64,000 bases of DNA, from positions 1,054,001-1,118,000 of the forward strand of contig NZ_CP009454.1 in the NCBI RefSeq assembly GCF_000759475.1, given 5' to 3'. Every line of letters begins with the position of its first letter. Within the stretch, counting starts at the first letter, position 1. Positions 43,636-52,952 of the stretch are shown here, one piece after another. This stretch comes from Pantoea rwandensis. Lineage in GTDB: Bacteria > Pseudomonadota > Gammaproteobacteria > Enterobacterales > Enterobacteriaceae. The notes under the pieces were generated by a model, which was not told the origin of the DNA, made no database searches, and worked only from the letters and a program-made list of their open reading frames with translations. Both the position numbers and the translations under genes were made by a program.

Positions 43636-44236
43636 TCGCCTTTTACCCACGGGCTCGTCGGTGCTGGAGGTTGCCGCTGCCGAGGCGCTGGCAAAACTCG
43701 GCGAGCTGAACGTGCCGCTGCGTCAGCTCTGGAATCCCTATACATGCCCGCTAATCCTGCTGCCGTATCTGGCGTGGGCGTGGTCGGTTGACCGCTGGGA
43801 TACCGGCTGGAGTGAATCCACCAAGCGCTCTGTAGTGGCGGCTGCGCGCGCAGTGCATCAGCGTAAGGGCACCATTGGTGCAATCCGGCGCGTAGTCGAG
43901 CCGCTCGGCTATCTGATCCGCGTTATCGAGTGGTGGAAAACCAACGAGACGCCTGGCACGTTCCGGCTTGACGTGGGTGTGCTCGATACCGGCATCACCG
44001 AGGAAATGTACAACGAGCTGGAGCGGATGATATCGGACGCGAAGCCGTTAAGTCGTCACCTCATTGGCCTGTCCATCAACCTTGATGCAAACGGCGTAAT
44101 ACCCGTGGCGGTTGCCAGCTACAGCGGCGACGAGCTGACGGTTTACCCCTACACCCCTGAACTTATCAGCGTCGGCGGACCGGTCTATTCCGGTGCGGCG
44201 GTGCATCTTATTGACCTGACGGAAGTGAGCGCATGA
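43628..44236 (+). CDS. I: Baseplate wedge protein gpI
   Basis: 202 residues: PLRQLWNPYTCPLILLPYLA, then AWAWSVDRWDTGWSES and KGTIGAIRRVVEPLGY match P2 gpI. Overlaps H by 4 bp. Confidence 0.95.
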   Translation: MSDRLLPTGSSVLEVAAAEALAKLGELNVPLRQLWNPYTCPLILLPYLAWAWSVDRWDTGWSESTKRSVVAAARAVHQRKGTIGAIRRVVEPLGYLIRVIEWWKTNETPGTFRLDVGVLDTGITEEMYNELERMISDAKPLSRHLIGLSINLDANGVIPVAVASYSGDELTVYPYTPELISVGGPVYSGAAVHLIDLTEVSA

Positions 44237-45192
44237 CGACTAAATATTTTGCCGTTCTGACCAATCAGGGCGCGGCCTTGCTGGCTAACGCCGCCGCGCT
44301 TGGCACCAAGGTGAACATTACATCAATGGCGGTGGGTGACGGTGGCGGCACGCTGCCGACGCCTGACCCGGCACAGACAAAGCTTGTCGGGGAAAAGCGC
44401 CGCGCACAGCTCAATGCACTGACCATTGATACCGCCAACAGCAGCCAGATTATCGCCGAGCAGATTATCCCGGAGGGTGATGGCGGTTTCTGGATACGTG
44501 AAATCGGTCTGTTCGACGACGCAGGGGTGATGATTGCGGTTGCCAACTGCGCTGAAACCTACAAGCCGCAACTGGTTGAGGGCAGTGGGCGCACGCAGAC
44601 CGTTCGCATGATCCTGATCGTGAACAGCACCACCGCAGTTACGCTTAAGGTAGACCCCGCAGTGGTGCTGGCAACCCGACAATACGTGGACAACGCAGTG
44701 ATTGAGGTGAAAGCCTATGCTGACACCCTGATGAAAAATCACACGGATGCCAGTAATCCGCACAGCCAGTATCTCCAAACGGCTGAGGCGCTTTCTGAAC
44801 TTAAAGAAGCCGGACTGGTTGCGGAGACGCTGGAGAATCTTGGTCTGATGAGCGCGGCTCAACGTGCTGTTGGGGTAGGCAGCAAGCAAGTTCCGGATAT
44901 GAGCTTTTTTGGTATGTTGGCAGCCTCGCCGGGATATCAAATTTTACCCGGAGGTATTGTCTTTCAATGGGGGATTGCCGCTGTACCGGTTGCAGGCAGC
45001 GTAAACATCAAATACCCCATTACTATTGACGTGGGGCTCTCGCAATTCGCCACGCCAGTAGACGTAAGCTCAACTAATAACTACCGTGTAGGTGTGGCAA
45101 ATTCTGACAAAACCAGCGTCACGCTGACCTCGACCAATACGGCCAGCGTGACGGGTGTGATGTGGTTGAGCATCGGAAAAATGAACCAGTAA
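44233..45192 (+). CDS. H: Tail fibre protein gpH (short)
   Basis: 319 residues, less than half of P2 gpH (669). The N-terminal ~150 residues are the conserved P2 baseplate-binding part (KYFAVLTNQGAALLANAAAL; SMAVGDGGGTLPTPDPAQT; IREIGLFDDAGVMIAVANC). After a hinge (HTDASNPHSQYLQTAEALS) the C-terminal ~100 residues are a different receptor-binding tip ending IGKMNQ. Fibre tips are exchanged between phages, so this determines host range. Confidence 0.92.
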   Translation: MTTKYFAVLTNQGAALLANAAALGTKVNITSMAVGDGGGTLPTPDPAQTKLVGEKRRAQLNALTIDTANSSQIIAEQIIPEGDGGFWIREIGLFDDAGVMIAVANCAETYKPQLVEGSGRTQTVRMILIVNSTTAVTLKVDPAVVLATRQYVDNAVIEVKAYADTLMKNHTDASNPHSQYLQTAEALSELKEAGLVAETLENLGLMSAAQRAVGVGSKQVPDMSFFGMLAASPGYQILPGGIVFQWGIAAVPVAGSVNIKYPITIDVGLSQFATPVDVSSTNNYRVGVANSDKTSVTLTSTNTASVTGVMWLSIGKMNQ

Positions 45193-45200
45193 GGCATGCT

Positions 45201-45611
45201 ATGGAAAATAAATATTATTACGCGCCATCAACCGGCGGTTTTTATCAGTCGTCTATTCATGTCTCTATTCCGGTTGATGCGCTGGAGATTACACAGGAGG
45301 ATTACCTTTACCTGCTGGAAGGCCAGACTTTGGGGAGTGAAATTGTCTCCGGTAATGATGGCTGGCCGGTACTGGCTGCACCAGAAAAGCCAAGCCGGCC
45401 TGAGCTTGTCGCGACGGCTGATGCCGAGAAATTGAGGTTGCTGTCTGTTGCTGCCCTGAAAATTGCGCCTCTACAGGATGCGGCAGACTTTGATGAGCAG
45501 ACGGAAGAAGAAGGTGCAGCGCTGAAGGCGTGGAGGACTTACCGAATCGATGTGAACCGGGTGGATACCTCAACCGCTCCGGATATTGAGTGGCCGATTA
45601 TCCCAGCATAA
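45201..45611 (+). CDS. tfa: Tail fibre assembly chaperone
   Basis: 136 residues from ATG 45201 (MENKYYYAPSTGGFY); the in-frame ATG at 45162 lies inside H. Matches the Caudo_TAP tail-fibre-assembly family: the N-terminal ~60 residues recall P2 gpG/Tfa (ALEITQEDYLYLLEGQTLG) and the C-terminus ends VNRVDTSTAPDIEWPIIP. It pairs with the fibre tip encoded just upstream. Confidence 0.9.
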   Translation: MENKYYYAPSTGGFYQSSIHVSIPVDALEITQEDYLYLLEGQTLGSEIVSGNDGWPVLAAPEKPSRPELVATADAEKLRLLSVAALKIAPLQDAADFDEQTEEEGAALKAWRTYRIDVNRVDTSTAPDIEWPIIPA

Positions 45612-45640
45612 TGTTAAAGCCCTGTAAGGGGCTTTTCATT

Positions 45641-45658
45641 TGTCCGCTGATCCATGAG
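45641..45658 (+). promoter_or_regulatory. Candidate Ogr activation site upstream of FI
   Basis: TGTCCGCTGATCCATGAG is the third copy of the motif seen before O/P (14 of 18 bases) and V. It lies 73 bp before the FI start. Confidence 0.5.
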
Positions 45659-45730
45659 CAAACCGCAACCGCATGCACCGCCAGCACTGACCTGACACCC
45701 TGAGCACACCTTTAACCAGGAGTGCAACAG

Positions 45731-46900
45731 ATGGCAGATTATCATCACGGTGTCCGCGTCGTCGAAATCAACGACGGCACGCGCACCATCTCCACCGTAT
45801 CAACCGCGATTGTCGGCATGGTCTGCACCGCGCAGGATGCAGACGCGGCAACGTTCCCGCTGAACACGCCGGTACTTATCACCAACGTGCAGGGCGCAGT
45901 CGGTAAAGCTGGCGTGAAAGGCACGCTCGCATCATCCCTGCAGGCAATCGCTGACCAGTCAAAACCCGTCACCGTCGTGGTGCGCGTGGCGGAAGGCGCA
46001 GACGATGCCGAAACCATTTCGAACATCATCGGCGGCACCGACGAGAACGGGCAATACACCGGCATGAAAGCGCTGCTCGCGGCGCAGACTCAGCTCGATG
46101 TGAAACCCCGCATTCTCGGCGTGCCCGGCCTCGATTCGCTGGAAGTTGCCACCGCGCTTGCCAGCATTTCGCAGCAGTTGCGCGCCTTCGCCTACGTGTC
46201 GGCGTGGGAGTGCAAGACCATTTCCGACGCCCGCCTGTATCGCGACAATTTCAGTCAGCGTGAGCTGATGGTGATCTGGCCTGATTTCCTCGCGTGGAAT
46301 ACCACCACCAACGCGTCGGACACGGCCTATGCCACCGCCCGTGCGCTGGGCCTGCGCGCCAAAATCGACAACGACACCGGCTGGCATAAAACCCTGTCGA
46401 ACGTTGGCGTAAACGGCGTGACCGGCATTTCTGCGTCGGTCTTCTGGGATTTGCAGCAGGTTGGTACCGATGCGGACCTGCTTAATCAGGCTGACGTCAC
46501 CACGCTTATCCGCAAAGACGGTTTCCGTTTCTGGGGTAACCGCACCTGCAGTGATGATCCATTGTTCCAGTTTGAAAACTACACCCGCACCGCGCAGGTG
46601 CTGGCAGATACCATCGCCGAGGCGCACATGTGGGCGGTTGATAAACCGCTGACGCCGGTACTCGTTAAGGAAATTATTGCGGGTATCAACGCCAAGTTCC
46701 GCGAGCTGGTGAACGCAGGTTATCTGCTGGGCGCATCAGCCTGGTATGACGAAAGCGCCAACGATAAAGACACCCTGAAGGCGGGCAAGCTCTTTATCGA
46801 TTACGACTACACGCCGGTTCCGCCGCTGGAAGATCTGACTTTCCGCCAGCGTATTACCGACAGCTATCTGGCGACGTTCGCCGCATCCGTAAACAGCTAA
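45731..46900 (+). CDS. FI: Contractile tail sheath protein gpFI
   Basis: 389 residues (P2 gpFI: 396) from ATG 45731 after CAGGAG. Typical segments are [20 protein letters not shown] and [20 protein letters not shown]. Starts the FI-FII tail operon, in P2 order, with no cargo gene between tfa and FI (the Z/fun site of P2 is empty). Confidence 0.96.
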   Translation: MADYHHGVRVVEINDGTRTISTVSTAIVGMVCTAQDADAATFPLNTPVLITNVQGAVGKAGVKGTLASSLQAIADQSKPVTVVVRVAEGADDAETISNIIGGTDENGQYTGMKALLAAQTQLDVKPRILGVPGLDSLEVATALASISQQLRAFAYVSAWECKTISDARLYRDNFSQRELMVIWPDFLAWNTTTNASDTAYATARALGLRAKIDNDTGWHKTLSNVGVNGVTGISASVFWDLQQVGTDADLLNQADVTTLIRKDGFRFWGNRTCSDDPLFQFENYTRTAQVLADTIAEAHMWAVDKPLTPVLVKEIIAGINAKFRELVNAGYLLGASAWYDESANDKDTLKAGKLFIDYDYTPVPPLEDLTFRQRITDSYLATFAASVNS

Positions 46901-46912
46901 GGAGCCGGATAA

Positions 46913-47422
46913 ATGGCACTGCCACGCAAACTTAAGGGGATGAACCTCTTTAACGATTCAAACAGCTATCAGGGTGTGGTGACCGCCGTCACCCTGCCGA
47001 AGCTGTCGCGCAAGCTTGATCCGTTCCGTGCGGGCGGAATGAGCGGCGCGGCCTTTATCGACAACGGTCTGGAAGATGACGCGCTCGATATTGAATGGAG
47101 CATCGGCGGTATTGACGAGCTGGTGCTCACGCAGTGGGGCGCTTCAAGCGTGCCGTTGCGATTTACCGGCTCTTACCAGCGTGATGACACCGGCGAAGAA
47201 ATTGCGGTGGAAATCGAGGTGCGCGGTAAGCATCAGAGCTTTGACTTTGGCGAGGCCAAGCAGGGTGAAGACAGCGAAACCAAAATCACCAGCAAGAACA
47301 CGTATTACAAGATGACGTTTAACGGCAAAGAGCTGATCGAAATCGACACCATCAACATGGTGGAGAAGGTGAACGGCGTTGACCGCCTCGAAGCGCGCCG
47401 TAAAAACCTCGGCCTTGTTTAA
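46913..47422 (+). CDS. FII: Tail tube protein gpFII
   Basis: 169 residues (P2: 172). LPRKLKGMNLFNDSNSYQGV and PKLSRKLDPFRAGGMSG are diagnostic. 12 bp after FI. Confidence 0.96.
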   Translation: MALPRKLKGMNLFNDSNSYQGVVTAVTLPKLSRKLDPFRAGGMSGAAFIDNGLEDDALDIEWSIGGIDELVLTQWGASSVPLRFTGSYQRDDTGEEIAVEIEVRGKHQSFDFGEAKQGEDSETKITSKNTYYKMTFNGKELIEIDTINMVEKVNGVDRLEARRKNLGLV

Positions 47423-47486
47423 CCCTGTAGCCAGCGCCTGAGCGGCGCTGGTTCTTCCCTGACTACAGTGAACAGAGATAATTATC

Positions 47487-47765
47487 ATGGAACAGAACGA
47501 AAATGTCGTTGTGCTGGAAACCCCGCTGAAGCGTGGTGAAACCGAAATTAAGCAGGTTGAGCTGATGAAACCTAACGCCGGTTCATTGCGCGGCGTGCGC
47601 CTGTCCGACCTGGCTGGTTCTGACGTTGACTCGCTGCTTGTTGTACTGCCGCGCATCACCTCGCCAAACCTGACTAAAGCCGACTGCCTGAACCTCGACC
47701 CGGCAGACCTGATTGCAATGGCGGGCAAGGTGATTGGTTTTTTAACCTCGAAGTCGGACGAATAG
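47487..47765 (+). CDS. E: Tail assembly chaperone gpE
   Basis: 92 residues: LETPLKRGETEIKQVELMKP and GSLRGVRLSDLAGSDVDSLL match P2 gpE. A slippery sequence near its end directs part of the ribosomes into E'. Confidence 0.94.
   Translation: MEQNENVVVLETPLKRGETEIKQVELMKPNAGSLRGVRLSDLAGSDVDSLLVVLPRITSPNLTKADCLNLDPADLIAMAGKVIGFLTSKSDE
47738..47744 (+). promoter_or_regulatory. Programmed -1 frameshift site between E and E'
   Basis: The heptamer T TTT TTA is in the E reading frame (GGT TTT TTA). Slipping back one base continues NLEVGRIEWPEGLTVNDLM and enters the GpE' domain, ending at TAA 47921-47923. Confidence 0.85.
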
Positions 47766-47797
47766 AGTGGCCTGAAGGCCTGACGGTCAATGACCTG

Positions 47798-47923
47798 ATG
47801 GCAGATATAGCCGCGATATTTCACTGGCCCCCTTCTGAAATGTACGACATGCCGCTGGTTGAGTTGATGATCTGGCGGCATAAAGCTTTAGTCCGCAGCG
47901 GAGTAGACCCGGATGAGCAATAA
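47798..47923 (+). CDS. E': Tail assembly extension E' (P2_GpE family)
   Basis: 41 residues if started at ATG 47798, MADIAAIFHWPPSEMYDMPL, a clean member of the P2_GpE family, whose hallmark is FHWPPSEM. In vivo it is most likely made as the C-terminal part of an E-E' fusion by -1 slippage at 47738. Together they chaperone the tape-measure protein. Its stop is 10 bp inside gene T. Confidence 0.9.
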   Translation: MADIAAIFHWPPSEMYDMPLVELMIWRHKALVRSGVDPDEQ

Positions 47924-50375
47924 CCTCAAAGTGCAGGTTCTGCTGAACGCGGTAGACAAAGCGACGCGCCCGTTTAAAACCATAGAAAAAGCCACTAAAG
48001 GGCTGACCTCTGAAATCCGCCAGACGCAGACCAGCATCAAAGAGCTGGATGCGCAGGCGGCTAAAATTGATGGTTTCCGCAAGACGAGTGCGCAGCTCGC
48101 CGTCACCAGTCAGAAACTGAAAGAGGCCAAAACCGAAGCCGAATCGCTGGCGTTGGCCTTCAAAAATACCGAGCGACCCACCACCCAACAGGCCCGCGCA
48201 CTGGAGAAGGCGCGGCAGGCCGCATCTGAACTACAGACCAAATCCAACGCACTGCGCCTGTCAGTGCAGCAGCAGCGCGAGGCGCTGACCCAGGCGGGTA
48301 TTTCCACGCGTAGCCTGAGCACTGAGCAGCAGCGGCTTAAATCTGCCTCGGCAATGGCAACCGTCAACCTGAGTCGCCAAAAGCAGGAGCTGCAGCGCCT
48401 GAACATGCAGCAGGAACGGCTTAACCAGACCAGTGAGCGTTACCGTCGCGGGCAGGAGTTGTCGTCAAAGGTGCGTAACGTAGGTGCGGCAAGCCTTGGA
48501 GCTGCGACGGTTGGAGGGATGGCAGCGTCAACAGTACTGCGTCCGGGTTACGACTTTGCGCTGGCGAATTCAACCCTGCAGGCAACGCTCGGTCTCGATA
48601 AAAACTCGCCAGAGTTTCAGTCACTGAAAACACAGGCGCGCAGTATCGGTGATAACACGGCTGCATCGGCAAACGACGCAGCACAGGCGCAGATTGTTAT
48701 CGCCAAAGCTGGCGGCAGCGTGGACGATATCAAAGCGGCAACCCCCGTCACGCTGAATATGTCGCTCGCCAACAACCGCACTATGGAAGAAAGTGCGGAA
48801 TTGCTCATGAGTACAAAGAACGCCTTTGGCCTGGCTAATAGCGAGGTTGCCCATTTAGGCGATGTGATCTCAGCCACGCTAAATCAAACGGCCGCAAAAT
48901 TCGACGGGTTAAACGATGCGCTTACATACATAGCGCCTGTTGCCAAAAACGCGGGTGTGAGTGTCGAGCAAACAACGGCGATGATAGGTGCACTTGCAAA
49001 AGAAGGAACAACAGGAAGCATGGCAGGGACTGGAGTTCGCGCCATGTTATTACGCGTGCAGGCTCCAACCGGAGCGGCGTTTAAAGCAATCAAAGAGCTG
49101 GGAGTGAATACCTCAGACAGTAAAGGCAACATGCGCCCGTTCTTTACCATCTTAAAAGAGATGCAGAAATCTTTTGAGAAAAACAAACTTGGCACAGCTC
49201 AACAAGCAGAATACTTGAAAACGATCTTTGGCGAAGAGGCTGCATCAACAGCCGTAACTTTGATGAAGAGCGCTGCAAGTGGTCAGTTAGATGAACTGAC
49301 AAAAAAGTTTCAGAATTCCGATGGAAGCACTGAGAAGCTGGTTAAAGTGCAACAGGATAACCTCGGCGGAGACTTCAAAGAATTACAGTCGGCTTATGAG
49401 GCACTTGGCACCGATATATTTGACCAGATGGATAATAGTCTTCGCACTTTGACGCAGGACACCACTAAATTTCTTTTGCAGATTGATAAGTGGGTGCAGG
49501 CAAACCCTGTGCTTTCGACTGGAATCGCCAAAGCAGCTACTGCTGGATTGCTTTTTGTAGGTGCTATCGGCGCTATCGGCCTGATTGCATGGCCGGTGAT
49601 TGCAGGTGTGAATGCACTAATCGCCGGGGCTGCTTTCCTCGGCACCGCGTTCAGCATCGCGGGTGGTGCAATAGCTACGGCGCTGGGTGCTATCACTCTG
49701 CCTGTCGTCGCGGTGGCGGCAGCAATTGTCGCCGGTGCACTACTGGTGCGGAAATACTGGGAGCCGATTAGTGCCTTTATCAGCGGTTTCGCTGAGGGGT
49801 TTACTGCTGCGATGGGGCCAATAGGCAACGCGTTTGGTTCGCTGACGCCAATCTTTTCCGCAGTGGGTGACAAAATCAAAGAGTTGTGGGACTGGTTCGG
49901 CAAACTTCTGGAGCCGGTCAAATCAACGCAGACCGAGCTGGCTGCTGCCGGTGACATGGGCAAGAAGTTTGGCAACATGCTGGCAGAGGCGCTGAAAATA
50001 CCGGGGCAGGCACTTGACCAGTTGCGCAGCGGCATAGATTGGGTATTGGAAAAGCTCGGCATCATCGATACCAAGTCAGATGGGCTCAAAGACAAGGTTC
50101 CGTCCCCTGATCCTGTGGCTACGGGGGGCGCAGGCGTGGATACGGGCGGGCTGCAATACAGCCTTGCAACAGGTGGCGCGCCTTATCGACCTGTTACAGC
50201 GCCATCAACGGGCGGCGGTATGGTTGACCGCAGTCAGAACACCTATCAGTACGAAATCAACATGCATGAGGGGATGACCAAAGACGATGCGCTGGCACTG
50301 ATGGCACAACATCAGGCGAAAGAGCAGCGTAACCGCCAGGCGCAAAACCGCAGCAAAATGGGCTGGGAGGATTAA
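47913..50375 (+). CDS. T: Tape measure protein gpT
   Basis: 820 residues (P2 gpT: 815). N-terminal coiled coil (residues 1-190), hydrophobic segments around 540-610 (LLFVGAIGAIGLIAWPVIAG), and NLKVQVLLNAVDKATRPFK as start. It sets tail length and forms the DNA channel. Confidence 0.96.
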   Translation: MSNNLKVQVLLNAVDKATRPFKTIEKATKGLTSEIRQTQTSIKELDAQAAKIDGFRKTSAQLAVTSQKLKEAKTEAESLALAFKNTERPTTQQARALEKARQAASELQTKSNALRLSVQQQREALTQAGISTRSLSTEQQRLKSASAMATVNLSRQKQELQRLNMQQERLNQTSERYRRGQELSSKVRNVGAASLGAATVGGMAASTVLRPGYDFALANSTLQATLGLDKNSPEFQSLKTQARSIGDNTAASANDAAQAQIVIAKAGGSVDDIKAATPVTLNMSLANNRTMEESAELLMSTKNAFGLANSEVAHLGDVISATLNQTAAKFDGLNDALTYIAPVAKNAGVSVEQTTAMIGALAKEGTTGSMAGTGVRAMLLRVQAPTGAAFKAIKELGVNTSDSKGNMRPFFTILKEMQKSFEKNKLGTAQQAEYLKTIFGEEAASTAVTLMKSAASGQLDELTKKFQNSDGSTEKLVKVQQDNLGGDFKELQSAYEALGTDIFDQMDNSLRTLTQDTTKFLLQIDKWVQANPVLSTGIAKAATAGLLFVGAIGAIGLIAWPVIAGVNALIAGAAFLGTAFSIAGGAIATALGAITLPVVAVAAAIVAGALLVRKYWEPISAFISGFAEGFTAAMGPIGNAFGSLTPIFSAVGDKIKELWDWFGKLLEPVKSTQTELAAAGDMGKKFGNMLAEALKIPGQALDQLRSGIDWVLEKLGIIDTKSDGLKDKVPSPDPVATGGAGVDTGGLQYSLATGGAPYRPVTAPSTGGGMVDRSQNTYQYEINMHEGMTKDDALALMAQHQAKEQRNRQAQNRSKMGWED

Positions 50376-50378
50376 CCG

Positions 50379-50906
50379 ATGATGATGATTTACGGCATGA
50401 TGCCGTTTATGCGACAGACGCTGCCTTATGGCGAACTGCAGCAAAATATCGATTACCGCTGGCCCACGAATAACCGGTTTGGCCTGCGACCGGCGGCTCA
50501 GTTTATTGGGCCGGGTGATGAAAAAATCACGCTGTCAGGGGAGTTGCGCCCGGAGATAACGGGCGGTGCAATTTCCTTAATGACCGTTCGTCTTTTGGCT
50601 GATCAGGGGATGGCGTGGCCCCTGATTGGTGGCAACGGGATGATTTACGGCATGTACGTTATCGAGAATATTTCGAATACGCACAGTGAGTTTTTCCCAA
50701 ACGGTGCAGCCAGCAAAATCATGTTTACCCTGAGCCTTAAGCGAGTGGATGAATCATTGACGTCAATGTTTGGTGATCTCAATAAGCAGGCCAGCGGGTT
50801 AATCAGCGGCGTGAGCAATCTGCCAGGTCAAATCACCTCGGCAATCGACAGCGTGAAGTCTGCAGCGGGTAGCATTATTTCTTCAGCGGGAGGGTTATTA
50901 GGATGA
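50379..50906 (+). CDS. U: Tail protein gpU
   Basis: 175 residues: MIYGMMPFMRQTLPYGELQQ is typical of P2 gpU. Overlaps D by 4 bp; C-terminus is a serine/glycine-rich helix (SVKSAAGSIISSAGGLLG). Confidence 0.93.
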   Translation: MMMIYGMMPFMRQTLPYGELQQNIDYRWPTNNRFGLRPAAQFIGPGDEKITLSGELRPEITGGAISLMTVRLLADQGMAWPLIGGNGMIYGMYVIENISNTHSEFFPNGAASKIMFTLSLKRVDESLTSMFGDLNKQASGLISGVSNLPGQITSAIDSVKSAAGSIISSAGGLLG

Positions 50907-52090
50907 CCGGCATCAGCGGGTTACCCGTACAGATGGGCGCCAGACTGACGCCTGATTTTTTGTTGAAGGTGAATTCTCAGGACGTGACAACCAACATCAA
51001 GGACAGGCTTATCTCGCTCATGCTGACAGACAATCGTGGCTTTGAGGCCGATCAGCTTGATATTGAGCTGGATGATTCAGACGGTAAGCTAGCAATGCCG
51101 GTTCGCGGCGCGGAGGTTTCATTATTCCTTGGGTGGGTAGGGCAGGCACTGATCGGCAAGGGGAGCTTTACTGTTGATGAGGTAGAGCACCATGGCGCGC
51201 CGGATACGATGACCATACGTGCCCGTAGTGCTGATTTTCGCGGCACGCTGAATTCCCGCCGAGAGGTGTCATATCACGATACTACCCTGGGCGATATTGT
51301 CACGCAGGTGGCAACGCGTAACAAGCTACAGCCCATGCTGGCAGAGGGATTTGCCGGGATTGCCGTGTCTCATATCGACCAGACGCAAGAGACTGATGCG
51401 AAGTTCCTTACGCGGCTCGCTACCCTTTATGGTGCAGTGGCGGCTGTAAAAGCGGGCAGGCTGTTATTCATCAATCCGGGGAACGGCGTAACCATCAGCG
51501 GCAAGCCTATCCCGCAAATGACTATCACGCGCAAAGACGGCGACCGGCACAGCTTTAGCATTGCAGACCGTGGGGCATACACCGGCGTTTCGGCAGGCTG
51601 GTTGCACACCAAAGATCCAAAACCCAAAAAGGTAAAGTTACAGCGCAAGCCAAAAGAGCGTCATCTGCGTGCGCTTGAGCATCCGGCGGCGAAGAAGACC
51701 AAAGCAAAAGTCGTAAAAACGCCAGAGGCAAAAGAGGGTGATTATCTGGCTGGCAGTGAAGACAACGTGTTTACGCTGACGACGGTGTACTCCAGCAAGG
51801 CAACCGCGATGCGCGCTGCGAAAGCTAAGTGGGAAAAGTTACAGCGAGGAGTGGCTGAGTTTTCGCTAACGCTGGCTATGGGGCGGGCTGATCTGTATCC
51901 CGAAACCCCTGTAAAAGTGAGCGGATTCAAATCAGTGATCGATGCACAGCCGTGGCTTATAAGCAAAGTAACGCACAGCCTGTCGAGTGGGGGCTTCACA
52001 ACTCAACTTGATTTTGAGGTGCTGCTTTCTGATGTTGAGTATCAGGCAGAGGTAGAAGGAGAAGATTCAAAAAATGATGATTCACAATAA
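50903..52090 (+). CDS. D: Baseplate hub protein gpD
   Basis: 395 residues (P2: 387), gp27-like. LINDRLISL-type segment KDRLISLMLTDNRGFEADQL, then LDIELDDSDGKLAMP, and LTRLATLYGAVAAVKAGRLL. Originally called late control gene D; part of the tail hub. Confidence 0.95.
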   Translation: MTGISGLPVQMGARLTPDFLLKVNSQDVTTNIKDRLISLMLTDNRGFEADQLDIELDDSDGKLAMPVRGAEVSLFLGWVGQALIGKGSFTVDEVEHHGAPDTMTIRARSADFRGTLNSRREVSYHDTTLGDIVTQVATRNKLQPMLAEGFAGIAVSHIDQTQETDAKFLTRLATLYGAVAAVKAGRLLFINPGNGVTISGKPIPQMTITRKDGDRHSFSIADRGAYTGVSAGWLHTKDPKPKKVKLQRKPKERHLRALEHPAAKKTKAKVVKTPEAKEGDYLAGSEDNVFTLTTVYSSKATAMRAAKAKWEKLQRGVAEFSLTLAMGRADLYPETPVKVSGFKSVIDAQPWLISKVTHSLSSGGFTTQLDFEVLLSDVEYQAEVEGEDSKNDDSQ

Positions 52091-52158
52091 GTGAATTTTG
52101 TTGCTCTTTATGTGAAATTGGCGTATTAAACCTACGAGCCAACAGGGAGACGCCACCT

Positions 52159-52386
52159 ATGATGCATTGTCCGCTTTGCCAGACCGCCGCACACGCAAAA
52201 AGCAGCAGATACATTTCAAAAGAAACTAAAGAGCGCTATCACCAGTGTCAGAACATTAATTGCAGTTGTTCGTTCAAAACGCATGAGACACTGGCAATGA
52301 TTATTGTTACTCCGGGGCAGGTAAACCGTGTACCAATTTTTGCTAGCAATGGTGGTCATGAAAGCCAGCCGTCGCTGCTTCATTAA
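52159..52386 (+). CDS. ogr: Late transcription activator Ogr
   Basis: 75 residues (P2 Ogr: 72), MMHCPLCQTAAHAKSSRYIS then KERYHQCQNINCSCSF, keeping the zinc cysteines C-x2-C ... C-x4-C. Ogr binds sites about 55 bp upstream of late promoters and contacts the alpha subunit of RNA polymerase. The three repeated 18-mers before O/P, V and FI are its likely targets. ATG 52159 aligns with P2 Ogr. Confidence 0.95.
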   Translation: MMHCPLCQTAAHAKSSRYISKETKERYHQCQNINCSCSFKTHETLAMIIVTPGQVNRVPIFASNGGHESQPSLLH

Positions 52387-52403
52387 TCAGATATATTCAA
52401 ATG

Positions 52404-52427
52404 AACCCCGCAGAGCGGGGTTTTTTT
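52404..52427 (+). terminator. Terminator after ogr
   Basis: AACCCCGC pairs with GCGGGGTT around AGA, followed by T7. Confidence 0.93.
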
Positions 52428-52434
52428 ATTGCTG

Positions 52435-52842
52435 CTATTTGCCATTGTAACTATGGGTATTACCTAGCATAAGAGCTGTAGCGGGCTTGTCCATGAGGTT
52501 GCCCATCTCTTTACATACCTCAAGCGGGTTTTCAAACGAGTAGCCAATCGATTTAAACTTATTGATAACATTTATTTGCTTGATGCTTTTGAGATAGTTC
52601 GCTGGTACGTCCTTAGTCCAAATAGGCGTGCACACTCCGCTATGGATGATGGATGAATAAATATCAGAGTTGATAGTTCCGCCGGGTGTGACGATTGTAA
52701 TCTGGTCGCCGACCAATGCTACTTCAATGGGTTGCCAAGGTTTTAGTTTGTCATTAAGGGTGGCGGTATCAGATTGCTTAGCCATAACAGAGGATGCAAA
52801 TAACAAGGTTGAGCAGAGCAAAGCAGCGGGTAAGTGTTTCAT
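52435..52842 (-). CDS. Secreted cargo protein of unknown function beside attR
   Basis: 135 residues with a clear Sec signal peptide, MKHLPAALLCSTLLFASSVMA, cleaved probably after ASSVMA (near 21). The mature part (KLKPWQPIEVALVGDQITIV then VCTPIWTKDVPANYLK) contains two cysteines that could form a disulfide, in GVCTPIW and LEVCKEM. It is transcribed leftward, against the late genes, so its promoter is between it and attR and it can be expressed in the lysogen. Periplasmic lysogenic-conversion proteins often block superinfection or alter the host; I do not recognise this one. Confidence 0.8.
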   Translation of the reverse strand: MKHLPAALLCSTLLFASSVMAKQSDTATLNDKLKPWQPIEVALVGDQITIVTPGGTINSDIYSSIIHSGVCTPIWTKDVPANYLKSIKQINVINKFKSIGYSFENPLEVCKEMGNLMDKPATALMLGNTHSYNGK

Positions 52843-52911
52843 CTAGAATCCTTCTAAGGTGTGGAGTCGGGAAATTATCGTCAGACCTGAAGAGGGTAGC
52901 GTTTAAATCCA

Positions 52912-52929
52912 TCGCCATTTCATCGCCAC
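52912..52929 (+). promoter_or_regulatory. Candidate integrase arm-type site, right arm
   Basis: TCGCCATTTCATCGCCAC, identical to 21359-21376 in the left arm and in the same orientation; ends 60 bp before the att core. Confidence 0.5.
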
Positions 52930-52952
52930 CGCAAAACGCGAAAACAAAAAAA

